From Fragilaria crotonensis (Eukaryota > Bacillariophyta > Fragilariophyceae > Fragilariales > Fragilariaceae): a DNA stretch of 30,209 nucleotides. The notes beneath the pieces are model-generated. The model was not told where the DNA came from. It did not search any database and saw nothing but the letters and a program-made list of their open reading frames with translations. The DNA is taken from positions 1 to 30,209 of the forward strand of contig JAKSYS010000723.1 in the NCBI GenBank assembly GCA_022925895.1, given 5' to 3'. How positions within the stretch are numbered: the first letter of the stretch is position 1; each line of letters begins with the position of its first letter. Position numbers and translations under genes: made by a program. Below are positions 9,994 through 19,153 of the stretch, one piece after another.

Positions 9994-11568
9994 CTAGCCA
10001 CTAAAATTGCCGTCTGTCAGTTCAATTGCCTTACTCTCATCGTCAAGTTCAAGCCTGTCCTTAGCCTTTCTAGTTTCTGAGGTCCAATTTGTCGTACACG
10101 CCACCACGATAGCCAATAGCAACATGTGTGTCCATGTTCCGATCGTGAGACCCAGGACTAGGCCGGTAACGCCGCAAGTCACTTTATCCTCGCACATGAT
10201 GCCACTGTTGTGAAGAAATACGAAGTAATAAGCCAGAGGGACTCCAACAACCCAGTAGGCGAATACCACAATAGGCATGATGATGCATTGTCTGCCACAT
10301 CCTTTGATTACGCCGTTTAGTGCACTCTGGATTCCGTCACCAACTACGTATATCGACAGGAGAGGGATCAACCTGCTGGCCTCCGCCACCACCGATTCGG
10401 TTGGAGTGAAGAAAGATGGAAAAAGCGTGTGCGGCGTAAAGTAGAGCAAAGATCCGAGGCAGATACTCAATAAAGCAGCACTCGCAACACAAACCTTGGC
10501 GGCAATGTCGGCTCCACGGACATCGCCAGATCCCAAGAAATAGCCTACTCGCGAGGCTCCAGCGATGCTGCATCCAACAGGCAGCATGAAGCACGCCGTG
10601 TTGATGGATTGATAAATTGTCATGCCATCGAGAGCCAAATCAGGATGAGGAATAAGGGTGCCAGCGAGAAAGATGCAGGTTTCACTGGCCCACCATTCTG
10701 AGATGATAACGATCCCAGGAAGAGCCAACGCCAAGTACTGTAGGATTCCAGAAATTGAATTTACAGCGGCCTTTGTTTCGTTCCAAAAGCTCAATTCAGT
10801 TCGCCCTATGGCGGAGGCCATGGTCCGTTCAAGGACTCGCTGCTTGCCCACACTGGTAAGAAAGAGGTAGCTGACGGAATAAGTGAGCTGAACGGCTTGC
10901 GTTGCCACAGTTGCAGCACCGACACCTAGATATCCCCACCCGAATACGTGGATGAAGAGAGCATTGAAGGGAATGTGTACGATAGCCGCCAAAGCGGCAG
11001 CATAGGCGGGGACATCCGCCATTTCGAGCGCTTGGAGCCAAGCCGTGAACGTCCAGTTGATTGAAGTGGCCCATAGTCCCGGAGCTAAGATCCGAAGGTA
11101 ACTGTCCGTCATAACGGCAAGGTCATCCCCTTGACCGAGAGCTAGAAGAGTGTTCTGAATACCAGATATCCACCAAACACCGACTGGCACAACGAACAAG
11201 AGCTGAATAAAGATTCCGCGGTACAGGTAGATAAGAGGGGCGATACGTGTATCTTGATGCGATTCCATACTTTCGACAACGTCATCCACAGTCATATGGC
11301 CATCGCCATCCCTGTCACTGGAAATCAATATTAGTTCTTCCTCCTTTCGGAGCAATAAATCTCCCCGTTGCTTGGCTTGGCCTCGCGCTTGACCTGTCAG
11401 AGTAGACATGGCACTGCTGAGCCCTACAGAGAGGGACATCCCGGTGACGTTGCACAAGGTCGTTGCCAAGGCAACAGCTGCCAACTCTTGATTTCCAATG
11501 TTTCCAGCAAAATGGAGCGAGAGCCACCAAGGAATCTTGTTGATGAGCATTCCCAACATGGCTGGCAT
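9994..11568 (-). CDS. MATE-family efflux transporter with an EF-hand inserted after TM2
   Basis: A protein of about 524 residues from ATG 11568. The frame extends 16 codons further only to a GTG and then a stop, so an upstream exon is possible. About 12 hydrophobic spans are visible. MATE hallmarks include LAAVALATTLCNVTG and the GQARGQ end of TM2. Later come an N-terminal-half LGVGAATVATQ and a second half with IAGASRVGYFLGSGDVRGA and GVIKGCGRQ. MATE proteins export organic cations or other solutes in exchange for H+ or Na+. Between TM2 and TM3, where the family has a short cytosolic loop, there is an insertion of about 35 residues. It holds a complete helix-loop-helix with loop DRDGDGHMTVDD (residues 85-96): Asp at 1, 3, 5, Gly at 6 and Asp at 12, as in calcium-binding EF-hands. 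This suggests calcium-sensitive transport. Substrate and membrane are unknown. Confidence 0.88.
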   Translation of the reverse strand: MPAMLGMLINKIPWWLSLHFAGNIGNQELAAVALATTLCNVTGMSLSVGLSSAMSTLTGQARGQAKQRGDLLLRKEEELILISSDRDGDGHMTVDDVVESMESHQDTRIAPLIYLYRGIFIQLLFVVPVGVWWISGIQNTLLALGQGDDLAVMTDSYLRILAPGLWATSINWTFTAWLQALEMADVPAYAAALAAIVHIPFNALFIHVFGWGYLGVGAATVATQAVQLTYSVSYLFLTSVGKQRVLERTMASAIGRTELSFWNETKAAVNSISGILQYLALALPGIVIISEWWASETCIFLAGTLIPHPDLALDGMTIYQSINTACFMLPVGCSIAGASRVGYFLGSGDVRGADIAAKVCVASAALLSICLGSLLYFTPHTLFPSFFTPTESVVAEASRLIPLLSIYVVGDGIQSALNGVIKGCGRQCIIMPIVVFAYWVVGVPLAYYFVFLHNSGIMCEDKVTCGVTGLVLGLTIGTWTHMLLLAIVVACTTNWTSETRKAKDRLELDDESKAIELTDGNFSG

Positions 11569-12263
11569 TGACGTTTGCAACTGAGCCGTAGTTCCGTGGA
11601 CGCTAGGCTCGGCCACGATGTGCGATGCGGCTCATCGTCTTCTCGACACATGGATGGATATCAAAATAATAGCGGCACCTGGTACTGGAATCTGGCTAGC
11701 TACAACAGTCTCATTATCAGTAAACACTGTAAGGCACATTGTCTGCGATATTCTTCGTGCTTGCTGCGGATCAGATGCGTCAGGAGTCAGGAGTCAGGAC
11801 TCAAGATGAGATCACGGGATTCTGGACGAGGGGGAGAGACGAGGGCATCCTCTCTCCTTCATTAACGCGCGCGCATCAAGACTTGTACACACCTGAGTAT
11901 GCGATACGTATAGTCGAGGGCTACCCTCGTTCTTGTAGTATGTTATCAGGTAATGAGTACAATTCCGTATTCATTACCTCTGCACTCTGCAGTGAAGTAC
12001 TCGTAGGAGTCCAGATGCACATTTTTTTGTACTCCGTACATTTTTTTAAGTCAGCGATATCAATGCTATCTGTTAAAAATATAGGATATAGGTATTGTTT
12101 ATTGTTACTTCCCACTTCCCACGTGTGGTTGCCACAGAAAAAAAATGTGTGGACTATAGCAACACATTACATTCTCCTCCTGAGCATCCATTTACAATAG
12201 TGCAAGGCTTGACATAACCCAACTACAAACCACCGACACATGCATGGATAGAATAGGATTGCA
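11569..12263. promoter_or_regulatory. 5' flank of the MATE gene and 3' flank of the TauE gene
   Basis: ACCTGGTAC occurs at 11677-11685, about 109 bases upstream of the MATE ATG. A minus-strand ATG at 11651 lies in a different frame and would act as an upstream start unless an intron joins it. A small palindrome, CGAGGG-CTA-CCCTCG, lies near 11916-11930. The short frames here show no family resemblance. Confidence 0.45.
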
Positions 12264-14187
12264 TCACACTTCCTCATGTTGGCATACAAACAAATCGTTA
12301 TCGAACGCCCAGATATTCTTCCCTGCGCGGCAGTCCTTCAAAACATTTGCCACTCCCGAAACTGCCATGATAACTACTGCAAGTCCTATGATGGCACCCA
12401 ACAAGCACACAACTATACTGGGTCGGCCTGTGCGATCCACAATTTGTTTCACCAATCGTTGGCCTGTCTGGCCACCAATGGCTCCTATGGTGCCGAACCA
12501 CAGCGCAAATTGCCATGGTAAGCTACCGACCGTCAGGTAGAGAACAGTGGATGAAAAGGCCGTAAACAAGATCATGAATCCAGTGGAGGCCGTCCCAACC
12601 TGAGGCTGGTGTTAACATGGTGGACAGGCAGGCAAAACCAAGTGAGCGACGCCAAGTTCGATTAGCCACTTGACAAGAGGTTGCCGGACTTCGTTTTGTG
12701 ACACTTACTTCAAAATTGAGGGCCACAAAGAGTGGTCCCAGCACCATTCCTCCTCCAATACCCAGCATCCCCGCCAGTGTGCCGGCTCCCACAGCAGCTG
12801 GCACCAGGAGTCGAATTGTTGAAATATTCCAATGCACGTCTCCCTCGACAAATTGAAATCCAAGTTCCACCTTTTTCGCGTAGCGTCTCGTGTTGTAGCC
12901 CGCAAAGTACCATAGTATCACTCCAAAGACCAAGACAGGCGACCAGTAGGCTGGCCAATAGACCGAAGGAGAGCAATTGTCGAGGCCGTGCACAATGACA
13001 TTGTTCAACAGCAGCGAATACAAGGTCAAAAATGTAGTCATGAGAAAGAGCGCTGCATAAATCGAATGCGGAAACTGTCGAGCTTCGTATTCTTCAATCC
13101 TGGCAAGTTCAGCCGACCAACCCAAGCTGCATTCATCAGGGTACGGTTCTTCCCGTTCTTCATCTGTCGATTCGACTGTTGAGTACTCGACATCAGGAGA
13201 ATCTGGATTGGCAGCAGTCTGGAACTTGTGCCCATCCCCAATATCTGCATCGACACAATCATCGCAATCCTCACTGACCAATCCCAGGTGCTCTTCATGC
13301 TCCAACGCAAGAGGCCGTAGAAGCGGACTCGAAAACAACATGGCTCGTGTTTCGGCTTGCCACCTCGCATAGCCCTTCTCTATCGTCTTGTATGCGGTAA
13401 ATCCCAAAACCAACACCAACAAAATGACAATGAGCACGTCTGGAAACCAAGTGTGGAATAGTACCCCAACCACCACTCCCATGAGTTCTCCCGGTTGCAT
13501 CAGTACCACAGTCGCATAATCCACTAGGGGTCGATTGGCATGTGGGTGTCTTTTGGTCACCAGAAATGCAACATTTCCCACGGCAACGCCCAAAATGGTA
13601 CATGCCGAAATGGGAATGGCCAACTTGGTACTGCTGCTGCTACTACTGTTGTCATTGCCACTGTTGTTACCACCCAACAAGATGAGCGCGTACAGTGGAA
13701 CCAAGAGTCCTCCTCCTCCAATGCCAGCTGCGACCGCGCAAGATGTGACAATCCAGCACAAAAGTGACGTGACAATCAACCGCCATGCGGGGATGGAACT
13801 GTTGTGAAATAGAGAATCATTGAAGTGATCTTGGTCGTCATTGCTGTCGTTGAGTTCCATTTCCATGGCCGACCTTGCTATTCCTTCTTGTTGTACATCA
13901 GCAAAATCAAGATTAGTATCCTGCAAGGTCCTACCGATACTAGTAGTTGTCGTCGTTGTTGTCATCATTGGCCATCTTTCTTTCTTCTGCATCATCGCTA
14001 CTATCGGTAGCATCGGCAATCGGAATGCCGCAACCGTATCCCTGAATGCATTTCCACCGTGATGGAACGTGACAAACGCCACCGAAGCCAAGCAACTCAG
14101 CATCACTACCACAATTAGTAATCGACACATGCTCCAATTGCTACTTGCAGCACCGGGACTATACGTTCCTCTCATCGTTCTTATCAT
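12264..14187 (-). CDS. TauE/SafE-family (DUF81) anion exporter, two exons
   Basis: Exon 1 spans 14187-12709 and exon 2 12599-12264, giving 604 residues. The join reads LNFE-VGTASTGFMILFTA, which is exactly the continuous family pattern, so the intron is secure. The protein has the two Gly-rich half-repeat signatures, GIGGGGLLVPL (residues 155-165) and GIGGGMVLGPLF (476-487). Each is followed by a segment of the type 'S.ATSxxM(V/I)LFT'. The C-terminal part (PWQFALWF, a gap, then GQTGQRLVKQIVDRTGRPSIVV) is also typical. The family moves sulfite, sulfonates or related anions across membranes. A signal-anchor (about 20-40), a Thr run, a Ser/Asn-rich lumenal-type loop and an acidic loop of about 110 residues in the middle are additions to the bacterial core. 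The substrate is not determinable. Confidence 0.9.
12600..12708 (-). other. Intron of the TauE/SafE gene (109 nt)
   Basis: On the minus strand the donor is GTAAGTG at 12708 and the acceptor is CACCAGCCTCAG ending at 12600. It is phase 0. Reading through adds about 60 unrelated residues before a stop, while splicing restores the conserved second-half signature. Confidence 0.92.
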
Positions 14188-14837
14188 TGTTTCTGATTGA
14201 ATGACGGGACCGGTTGGATCGAATGGTGATATGATAGGAGAAAAATTGGGAGCAATCTATAACATACTCGAGTACAGTGAGATCGATACACAATTTCAGT
14301 GTAGAGAAGCCAAACGCATGACTGCACACTGCACACAGTTGGAAAGTGAAGAAGTGCGGTTGCCGTTTGCCGTACTTGCGCGCCTGTGATACACGGGTAG
14401 AGTCGACTTTAAAGGTGCCCAACGACACCGCCGTATGAACTATGTTTTGTACAGTACTACTACGTCACAAGTGTCGTACGGCACTCTAGCATACGGTCGG
14501 TTATGGAAATACTTGTATTGTAATCGGAATTATACTCATCACCTGCCGAATGCCGCTGCCATGGCGAAGTCATTAGATAATACTCTGAGTACAACTTGTA
14601 CACTGTCGTCATACCTCTATGAATGCTAAGATGGCACAGGCGACGCCTGTGACAGTCATCGTGAAGGCCTCGCTTTCCTCCCTCAGTCCACCGTCCTGCC
14701 AGAAATGATTGTTCCACCATCAGCAGGAGACTGTTTGGAGTATATCGCAAGCCCATCCAATGGGACTCTCTCCACATAATTGGCGGTGACTTCTTTCGAA
14801 CAAGTCCTAGTAGTGGGCGTTTCTCATTGGGTCTGGG
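14188..14837. other. Intergenic region with a perfect short palindrome
   Basis: This is the 5' flank of the TauE gene and the 3' flank of the kinase gene. GTAC/TAGTAC words are dense at 14440-14530. CACAGGCG-a-CGCCTGTG at 14635-14651 is a perfect 8-bp inverted repeat with a single-base spacer, the form of a dimeric protein site. The frame at 14460-14777 (-) shows no family and was not called. Confidence 0.5.
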
Positions 14838-16286
14838 CTACGCCACCATAATTGGGTGGAGCGATTCATCCGTTTCACGAGGGGGGGGATACGAGGTCCA
14901 ACCACTGATGTCACCCATAACAGAAGGGTAGTAGTATGCGGCACCGCCGCCCGAAACGTTGTCGTCCATAACTCCTCTAAAATTTCCCGCATGAGGGAAC
15001 ATGATGTTTATTTCCGTGTTGACTCGATCTCGAACTGCATCAAAAAACGGATGCAGCATGGCTTGGTGGGCAGTCAGTCGATTGAAGTGGTCGTACACTA
15101 GCAAATTGTCCAACAAGTCCAAGCCCTCATCACTAGGTTTTGGGCAGTCAGCTGGAACAGAAATGTCTAGCCACGCCTTCTTCCGTCCTCCTCGAATTAC
15201 GTATTTGGCAATAACTTTCCGAATCTCCGGTGTGAGCTCAATCTTGTATTTTGTCAGGTACGAAAGCAAGTCCCCCGTCCCTAACACGGCAATGATCTTT
15301 CCCAATTGGTCTTGATTGTCCCGACCCCGAAAGAACGGTTCGCGTCGGAGCAGTAGACCGGCCAGGATGCACCCCACGCCCCACAGGTCAATTGCATAAT
15401 CGTAAAGGGCATACCCAATCAACAGCTCCGGACTCTTGTAATGGCGAGAGGCCACACGGACATTGTATCGAGTATTGGGAAGATACATGTCTGCCAATCC
15501 CAAATCAATCAGGAGGAGGGCCGGATCAAAGTCAGGCCGACGTTTTTTGTTAATGAGAACGTTGCGGGGTTTGACATCGCGATGCATGATTCCCGATGCG
15601 TGCAACGCATCGAGAGCGACCAAGAGATGATACACGTAGTATTTGATTTCGTATTCTGTCAAGTACTCGTTGTCCCCATTGCCATTCATATCGTCGCCTG
15701 CAACAGCGAATGCACTTGTTGGGTCTATCCCTCGGCCATGACATAACCACTGGGAGTGAACTCCAGCATGTTGAAGAATAAGCGAAGGCATTGGCGGAAG
15801 GTACGGACTTGGAGTTTCGGGAACCACAACACCCAGCAACTGAACTAAGTTGGGCAGACATTTGCAGTGCGAGAGAACCAGCAATTCGCGACGAATTTTG
15901 CGATCCGAAACTGGTTTGAGACACTTCAATACGACCAGTGTCCGAGGATTCGCAGCACCTGTTAGACTATCCTTCATATTCTCGCTTTTGTTGTTGTTCA
16001 ATGCCACGGCCGTGGTCAGCTGTCGTTCCAAATCCATATCGACGGCTTCAAAGACATCGCTGAACTTCCCAGACCCTAAACGACGAAGAAGTTGAAAGTC
16101 CTTGGTAGTTTTGAGTGATACACCCGGTGGTGGGAACGAAAAGTTTTCGTAATCGTAGTAGCTAGGTGGCTTCCCTGAACACCCGAGAGGGTAGGCTCGT
16201 TCGGCAACAACAACACGTTGCTGCTGTTGCAGCCCTGAACCAAAGAAGAGAACGAGCCAGAACAAGATTCGCAGCCTCGTGCACAT
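14838..16286 (-). CDS. CK2-alpha-like Ser/Thr kinase with N-terminal signal peptide
   Basis: A 482-residue protein from ATG 16286; the frame upstream opens only on TTG. The first 28 residues form a signal peptide or signal anchor: MCTRLR, a hydrophobic core to about residue 19, then a VVVA-ER site. The kinase domain (about 63-412) is complete: GSGKFSDV (71-78), VVLK with Lys121, HRDVKPRN (235-242), DLG (261-263) in place of DFG, and SPE (285-287). Casein kinase 2 alpha features are clear: LKPVSDRKIRREL (basic cluster), a D(L/W)G magnesium motif, YNVRVASRHYKSPELL, YDYAIDLWGVGCILA, EPFFRGRDNQDQL and YDHFNRLTAHQAM. An insert of about 50 residues separates the hinge from helix D, and a Tyr/Gly-rich tail follows the domain. 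CK2 is normally cytosolic or nuclear and prefers acidic Ser sites. This one is predicted to enter the secretory route, where it could phosphorylate exported proteins. Confidence 0.9.
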   Translation of the reverse strand: MCTRLRILFWLVLFFGSGLQQQQRVVVAERAYPLGCSGKPPSYYDYENFSFPPPGVSLKTTKDFQLLRRLGSGKFSDVFEAVDMDLERQLTTAVALNNNKSENMKDSLTGAANPRTLVVLKCLKPVSDRKIRRELLVLSHCKCLPNLVQLLGVVVPETPSPYLPPMPSLILQHAGVHSQWLCHGRGIDPTSAFAVAGDDMNGNGDNEYLTEYEIKYYVYHLLVALDALHASGIMHRDVKPRNVLINKKRRPDFDPALLLIDLGLADMYLPNTRYNVRVASRHYKSPELLIGYALYDYAIDLWGVGCILAGLLLRREPFFRGRDNQDQLGKIIAVLGTGDLLSYLTKYKIELTPEIRKVIAKYVIRGGRKKAWLDISVPADCPKPSDEGLDLLDNLLVYDHFNRLTAHQAMLHPFFDAVRDRVNTEINIMFPHAGNFRGVMDDNVSGGGAAYYYPSVMGDISGWTSYPPPRETDESLHPIMVA

Positions 16287-16808
16287 CACAATACGAGACA
16301 GGGCCAATTCGTTAGCTCCCTAGTTCATCGCATTTGGGCTACAATGCGGTGCTGCGCGGGCGGTGCGGGCGGTGCGGGTTCAATGACATGAGAATTGGAC
16401 GACACCACAAAGTGGACTTGTTGTCGACCTTGACCCTTGACTCCGAAACTGACTGCCTGGTGTGTTTGATACCAGGTACCTGGTACTGTGTATCATTGAT
16501 CATAGTACTATCATACGCTAGTAGTTCTACCGGTAGTCAGAACTCTACTAGAGGTAATAGCAGCTACTGTAGTACTATGTAGCAGGAGTACAGGCTCCTC
16601 GCGTACCGCCGTTTTCCCTGTACAGGGTAATGCAGTACCAGTACCGACTCATTTCATGGATCAAAATCAAAGCACCACAACTGCCAACTGCTATAACCGT
16701 CGGTCAAACAAACACATGACACAGTTGCATGTCATGCATACCTCATACTCCTCATTATCTGTGCGACCCAGCAACCAGCAAACTTGATACACCACTTCCA
16801 TCATCAGC
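16287..16808. promoter_or_regulatory. Divergent promoter between the kinase and the 16809 gene
   Basis: This short region drives two divergent genes. It contains a GC-rich duplication of GCGGGCGGT near 16356-16376, next to the kinase start. Beyond that are clustered TAGTAC/ACCGGTA/GTACTG words from 16465 to 16640. No TATA box is evident. Confidence 0.55.
16470..16485. promoter_or_regulatory. 16-bp perfect palindrome TACCAGGTACCTGGTA
   Basis: This is a perfect self-complementary 16-mer in the divergent promoter, about 185 bases from the kinase ATG and 325 from the 16809 ATG. It contains the word ACCTGGTAC (16478-16486) that recurs in two other promoter regions of the window. It is probably a dimeric transcription-factor site, but the factor is unknown. 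Confidence 0.6.
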
Positions 16809-18628
16809 ATGCCGGGGGAAGGTTTTTTAGTTGCCGCTTGGGCTGCGGGAGTCGTAGAAGGAGTATCTTTGCTTTCGCTAGCGCGAAAGAACCCCCCTGC
16901 CGATCAACCGGTTGACACCAATGTAACGAAGGCGTCGCTGATGATCGTTCCGGCGGTTCTCTACGGCACGCTGTCTCTTCCTTTAAGTCTGATTGGTGCA
17001 GCACCTGGACCCACTTTGATTAGACGCCTTCCATTTGTGCCCAACATTGAAGCACTGGAAGATTCGCTACTACCACCTCGAGTGTCAACATCGCCCTCTC
17101 CTCTGGCAGCAGAGGTTCAATCGCAAGCTATACAAAAGGGCAAGCGAAGACAAGATCTATTGCGAGCAGAAAACAGAAGTCGTTATTTGGCGTCATCATC
17201 TTCTGCACCGCCGTCATCGTTGTCGCCTACCATTCATCCTACTAGCAAAACGGCCGCGACCCGATACATTTCCACGTTGGATGGCCACGCTCTATTGCCT
17301 ACGCCAGTGGCCGAATCTATGAGACGGAGTCGGTTCCTATTTGCTGGAGCAGGTCTCGTGACCATGATGATATCATATCAAGCGAAGCTAGAGGAAGAAA
17401 GGCGGAAACGAATTGAGGAAGCATTGGAAAATCGACGAAACGGGAAGGACGCTTCAGCCATTCGACAACTTGTGGAGTCGAGCCAACAAGGCGCGGTCGT
17501 TCGATGGTGCGATTCCGTAGAACAGGTGTCGCACACTAAAAATTCCGGTGTTGCCATCATTCCGCTTTTTTCCAACTCCAATGGAAATGTAATGGAATCC
17601 AATCAAGTGTATTGGAACCTGGGACGAAAACCGGAGGACTGGAGCACAATACCGATATCGTCAGATTGGTTGTTGAGCACCAACACATCGCCATTGTTAG
17701 TTATGGAAGCTGACATCACGCCACCCTCTCCCATCAGTATTTTCTCAAGACTCCTCAGAACGACAAATTTTCCGAGGCCGTGCTTGTTCTGAATTCCTTG
17801 GTTGCGACGGCACGGAAACACGACGTCTTGACATCCAAGGTGGAAGCCGTCAAGGTGGTCTTAAGCTGCTGTAAACCCGCGCTGCCCATTTCTTCTCAGG
17901 ATGTTTATGTAGATGCCCACAGTGCACTTGGGGTTCAAGTCAATTCAGTACTGGAGCGGATGCATAGGGAAGTTGAGGCAGAGCTTGTCGGACAACGCGA
18001 CTTGCATGTCCTCGAAGACGACCCGAGCAATGTGATAGAAATGGGATCGGAACAGAGTCCCGAGCAACGGCGTTCAACAAGCCCTGTGACTCTGGTCAGT
18101 AGCGAGAGAGCTGCGCGAGAATACCTTGTCTGGGTGGTGAATGAATCTATACTCTTCGTGGACATGATAGGCTCATCGATTCGCCACGCAGCGTCCTTGT
18201 GCATGGCCTACTTGGCTGAAGTGCGTGGCGATAAATTTCGATCTCACAGGGTTATCCATGTACTGTCGGATCAGCAGCCCTTTGTAGAGTTCTTGCAGAT
18301 GTCGCTTCGTGATTGGAGGATAGTGTGGTATGATGCAAATAAAGGGAGTGATGTGGAGCTCTACAAAAACTCAGGTGGTGCGATATCTGTCGTTTGCTGT
18401 GGAAACGACCTTACTACTAGTGCCTTACTGGCCGCCACTACGACAATGGTGTCTAAGCCGACAAGGGTACTTGCTATCTTGGCAGAACCTACAGGATTCA
18501 TTCCTCTGGGTGTGTCCACCATTTACATCCACGAGGTACACAATGCACTCTTTTCTCACATTCGCGGTCTGCTTGCTGAAGGAAAGGCGCCTGTCGAAGT
18601 TCAAGAAATAGTTGATTTGATTCGATAG
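16809..18628 (+). CDS. Unknown membrane-anchored coiled-coil protein; frame change near 17.7 kb
   Basis: ATG 16809 opens a frame that runs to 17792. A second frame, open from 17714, continues to the stop at 18628 and has clearly coding character. Both parts are likely one gene. They can be joined by a 38-nt intron (17700-17737), a 149-nt intron (17589-17737), or a one-base frameshift. The acceptor CCACCCTCTCCCATCAG at 17721-17737 is good but the donors are poor. Hydrophobic segments lie at residues 43-64 and 175-190. A charged coiled coil (EEERRKRIEEALENRR) follows at about 195-211. The C-terminal 290 residues look globular with Rossmann-like alternation (HRVIHVLSDQQPF, WRIVWYDANKGSD, GGAISVVCCGN). 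I recognise no family. A length of about 560-590 residues is expected. Confidence 0.7.
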
Positions 18629-18676
18629 TGGGCGTGACGGCTATTTGTTCTTTGGCTCACTATGATATGAAAGCAC

Positions 18677-18835
18677 CCTTGTCCCGTTTTTGCTTCTTAG
18701 GTTTGGTTCGGCTTGCAGGTCCGCAGATGAAATCTACTTCGCGTAGGATGAGAAAATTCTGATTTGAAAAAATCCCTGTCCCGCTTCCTAGGTTTGCTTG
18801 CAAGTCCGGAAATGAAAGCTGCTTAGCGTAGGATG
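18677..18835 (+). repeat. Diverged direct repeat downstream of the 16809 gene
   Basis: Unit 1 (18677-18750) and unit 2 (18774-18835) share the order of blocks CCYTGTCCCGYTT, CTTAGGTTTG or CCTAGGTTTG, GCTTGCARGTCCG, ATGAAA and GCGTAGGATG. They differ by small indels. The copies are about 97 bases apart in start. They begin about 50 bases after the stop codon, so they lie in the 3' UTR or just beyond it. Confidence 0.75.
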
Positions 18836-18904
18836 ATGAAGTAATGAATCAGCAAGGGGCCAAACGAACGTGATGACGCCACAGTCACGGACAACTAAGT
18901 GCTT

Positions 18905-19153
18905 ATGATAGCATTTTTTCGCTTTATGCACACTCGTTTACGTGTACGTCACTCCGGAAAAAAAGAAGTGCTTGTGGGTTACTTCGATCACTACCGGTGC
19001 AGTAGAGATGTCGTAGTAGAGTGCCTGGAACTGATACAACCGGAGCTATCAATTATTGGGCGAAGGGAGAACAAGGAAAGGTCTTTGTCGGGACAAAGAG
19101 AGAGTTTCTTGAAGTTGGCGATGAGCGAAGAAAAAAGTTCAGATGACGAATAA
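18905..19153 (+). CDS. Possible small protein, unknown
   Basis: An 82-residue frame from ATG 18905 with a short hydrophobic start, a basic middle and a strongly acidic end (SEEKSSDDE). The middle (VLVGYFDHYR, then VVVECLELIQPELSIIG) has a plausible protein texture, but there is no recognisable family and the frame is short enough to arise by chance. It could also be the last exon of an unseen gene. Confidence 0.25.
   Translation: MIAFFRFMHTRLRVRHSGKKEVLVGYFDHYRCSRDVVVECLELIQPELSIIGRRENKERSLSGQRESFLKLAMSEEKSSDDE

Noticed and set aside
14460-14777. 105-codon minus-strand frame
   Set aside because: It overlaps palindromic intergenic DNA, has no domain, and composition is unlike neighbouring genes.
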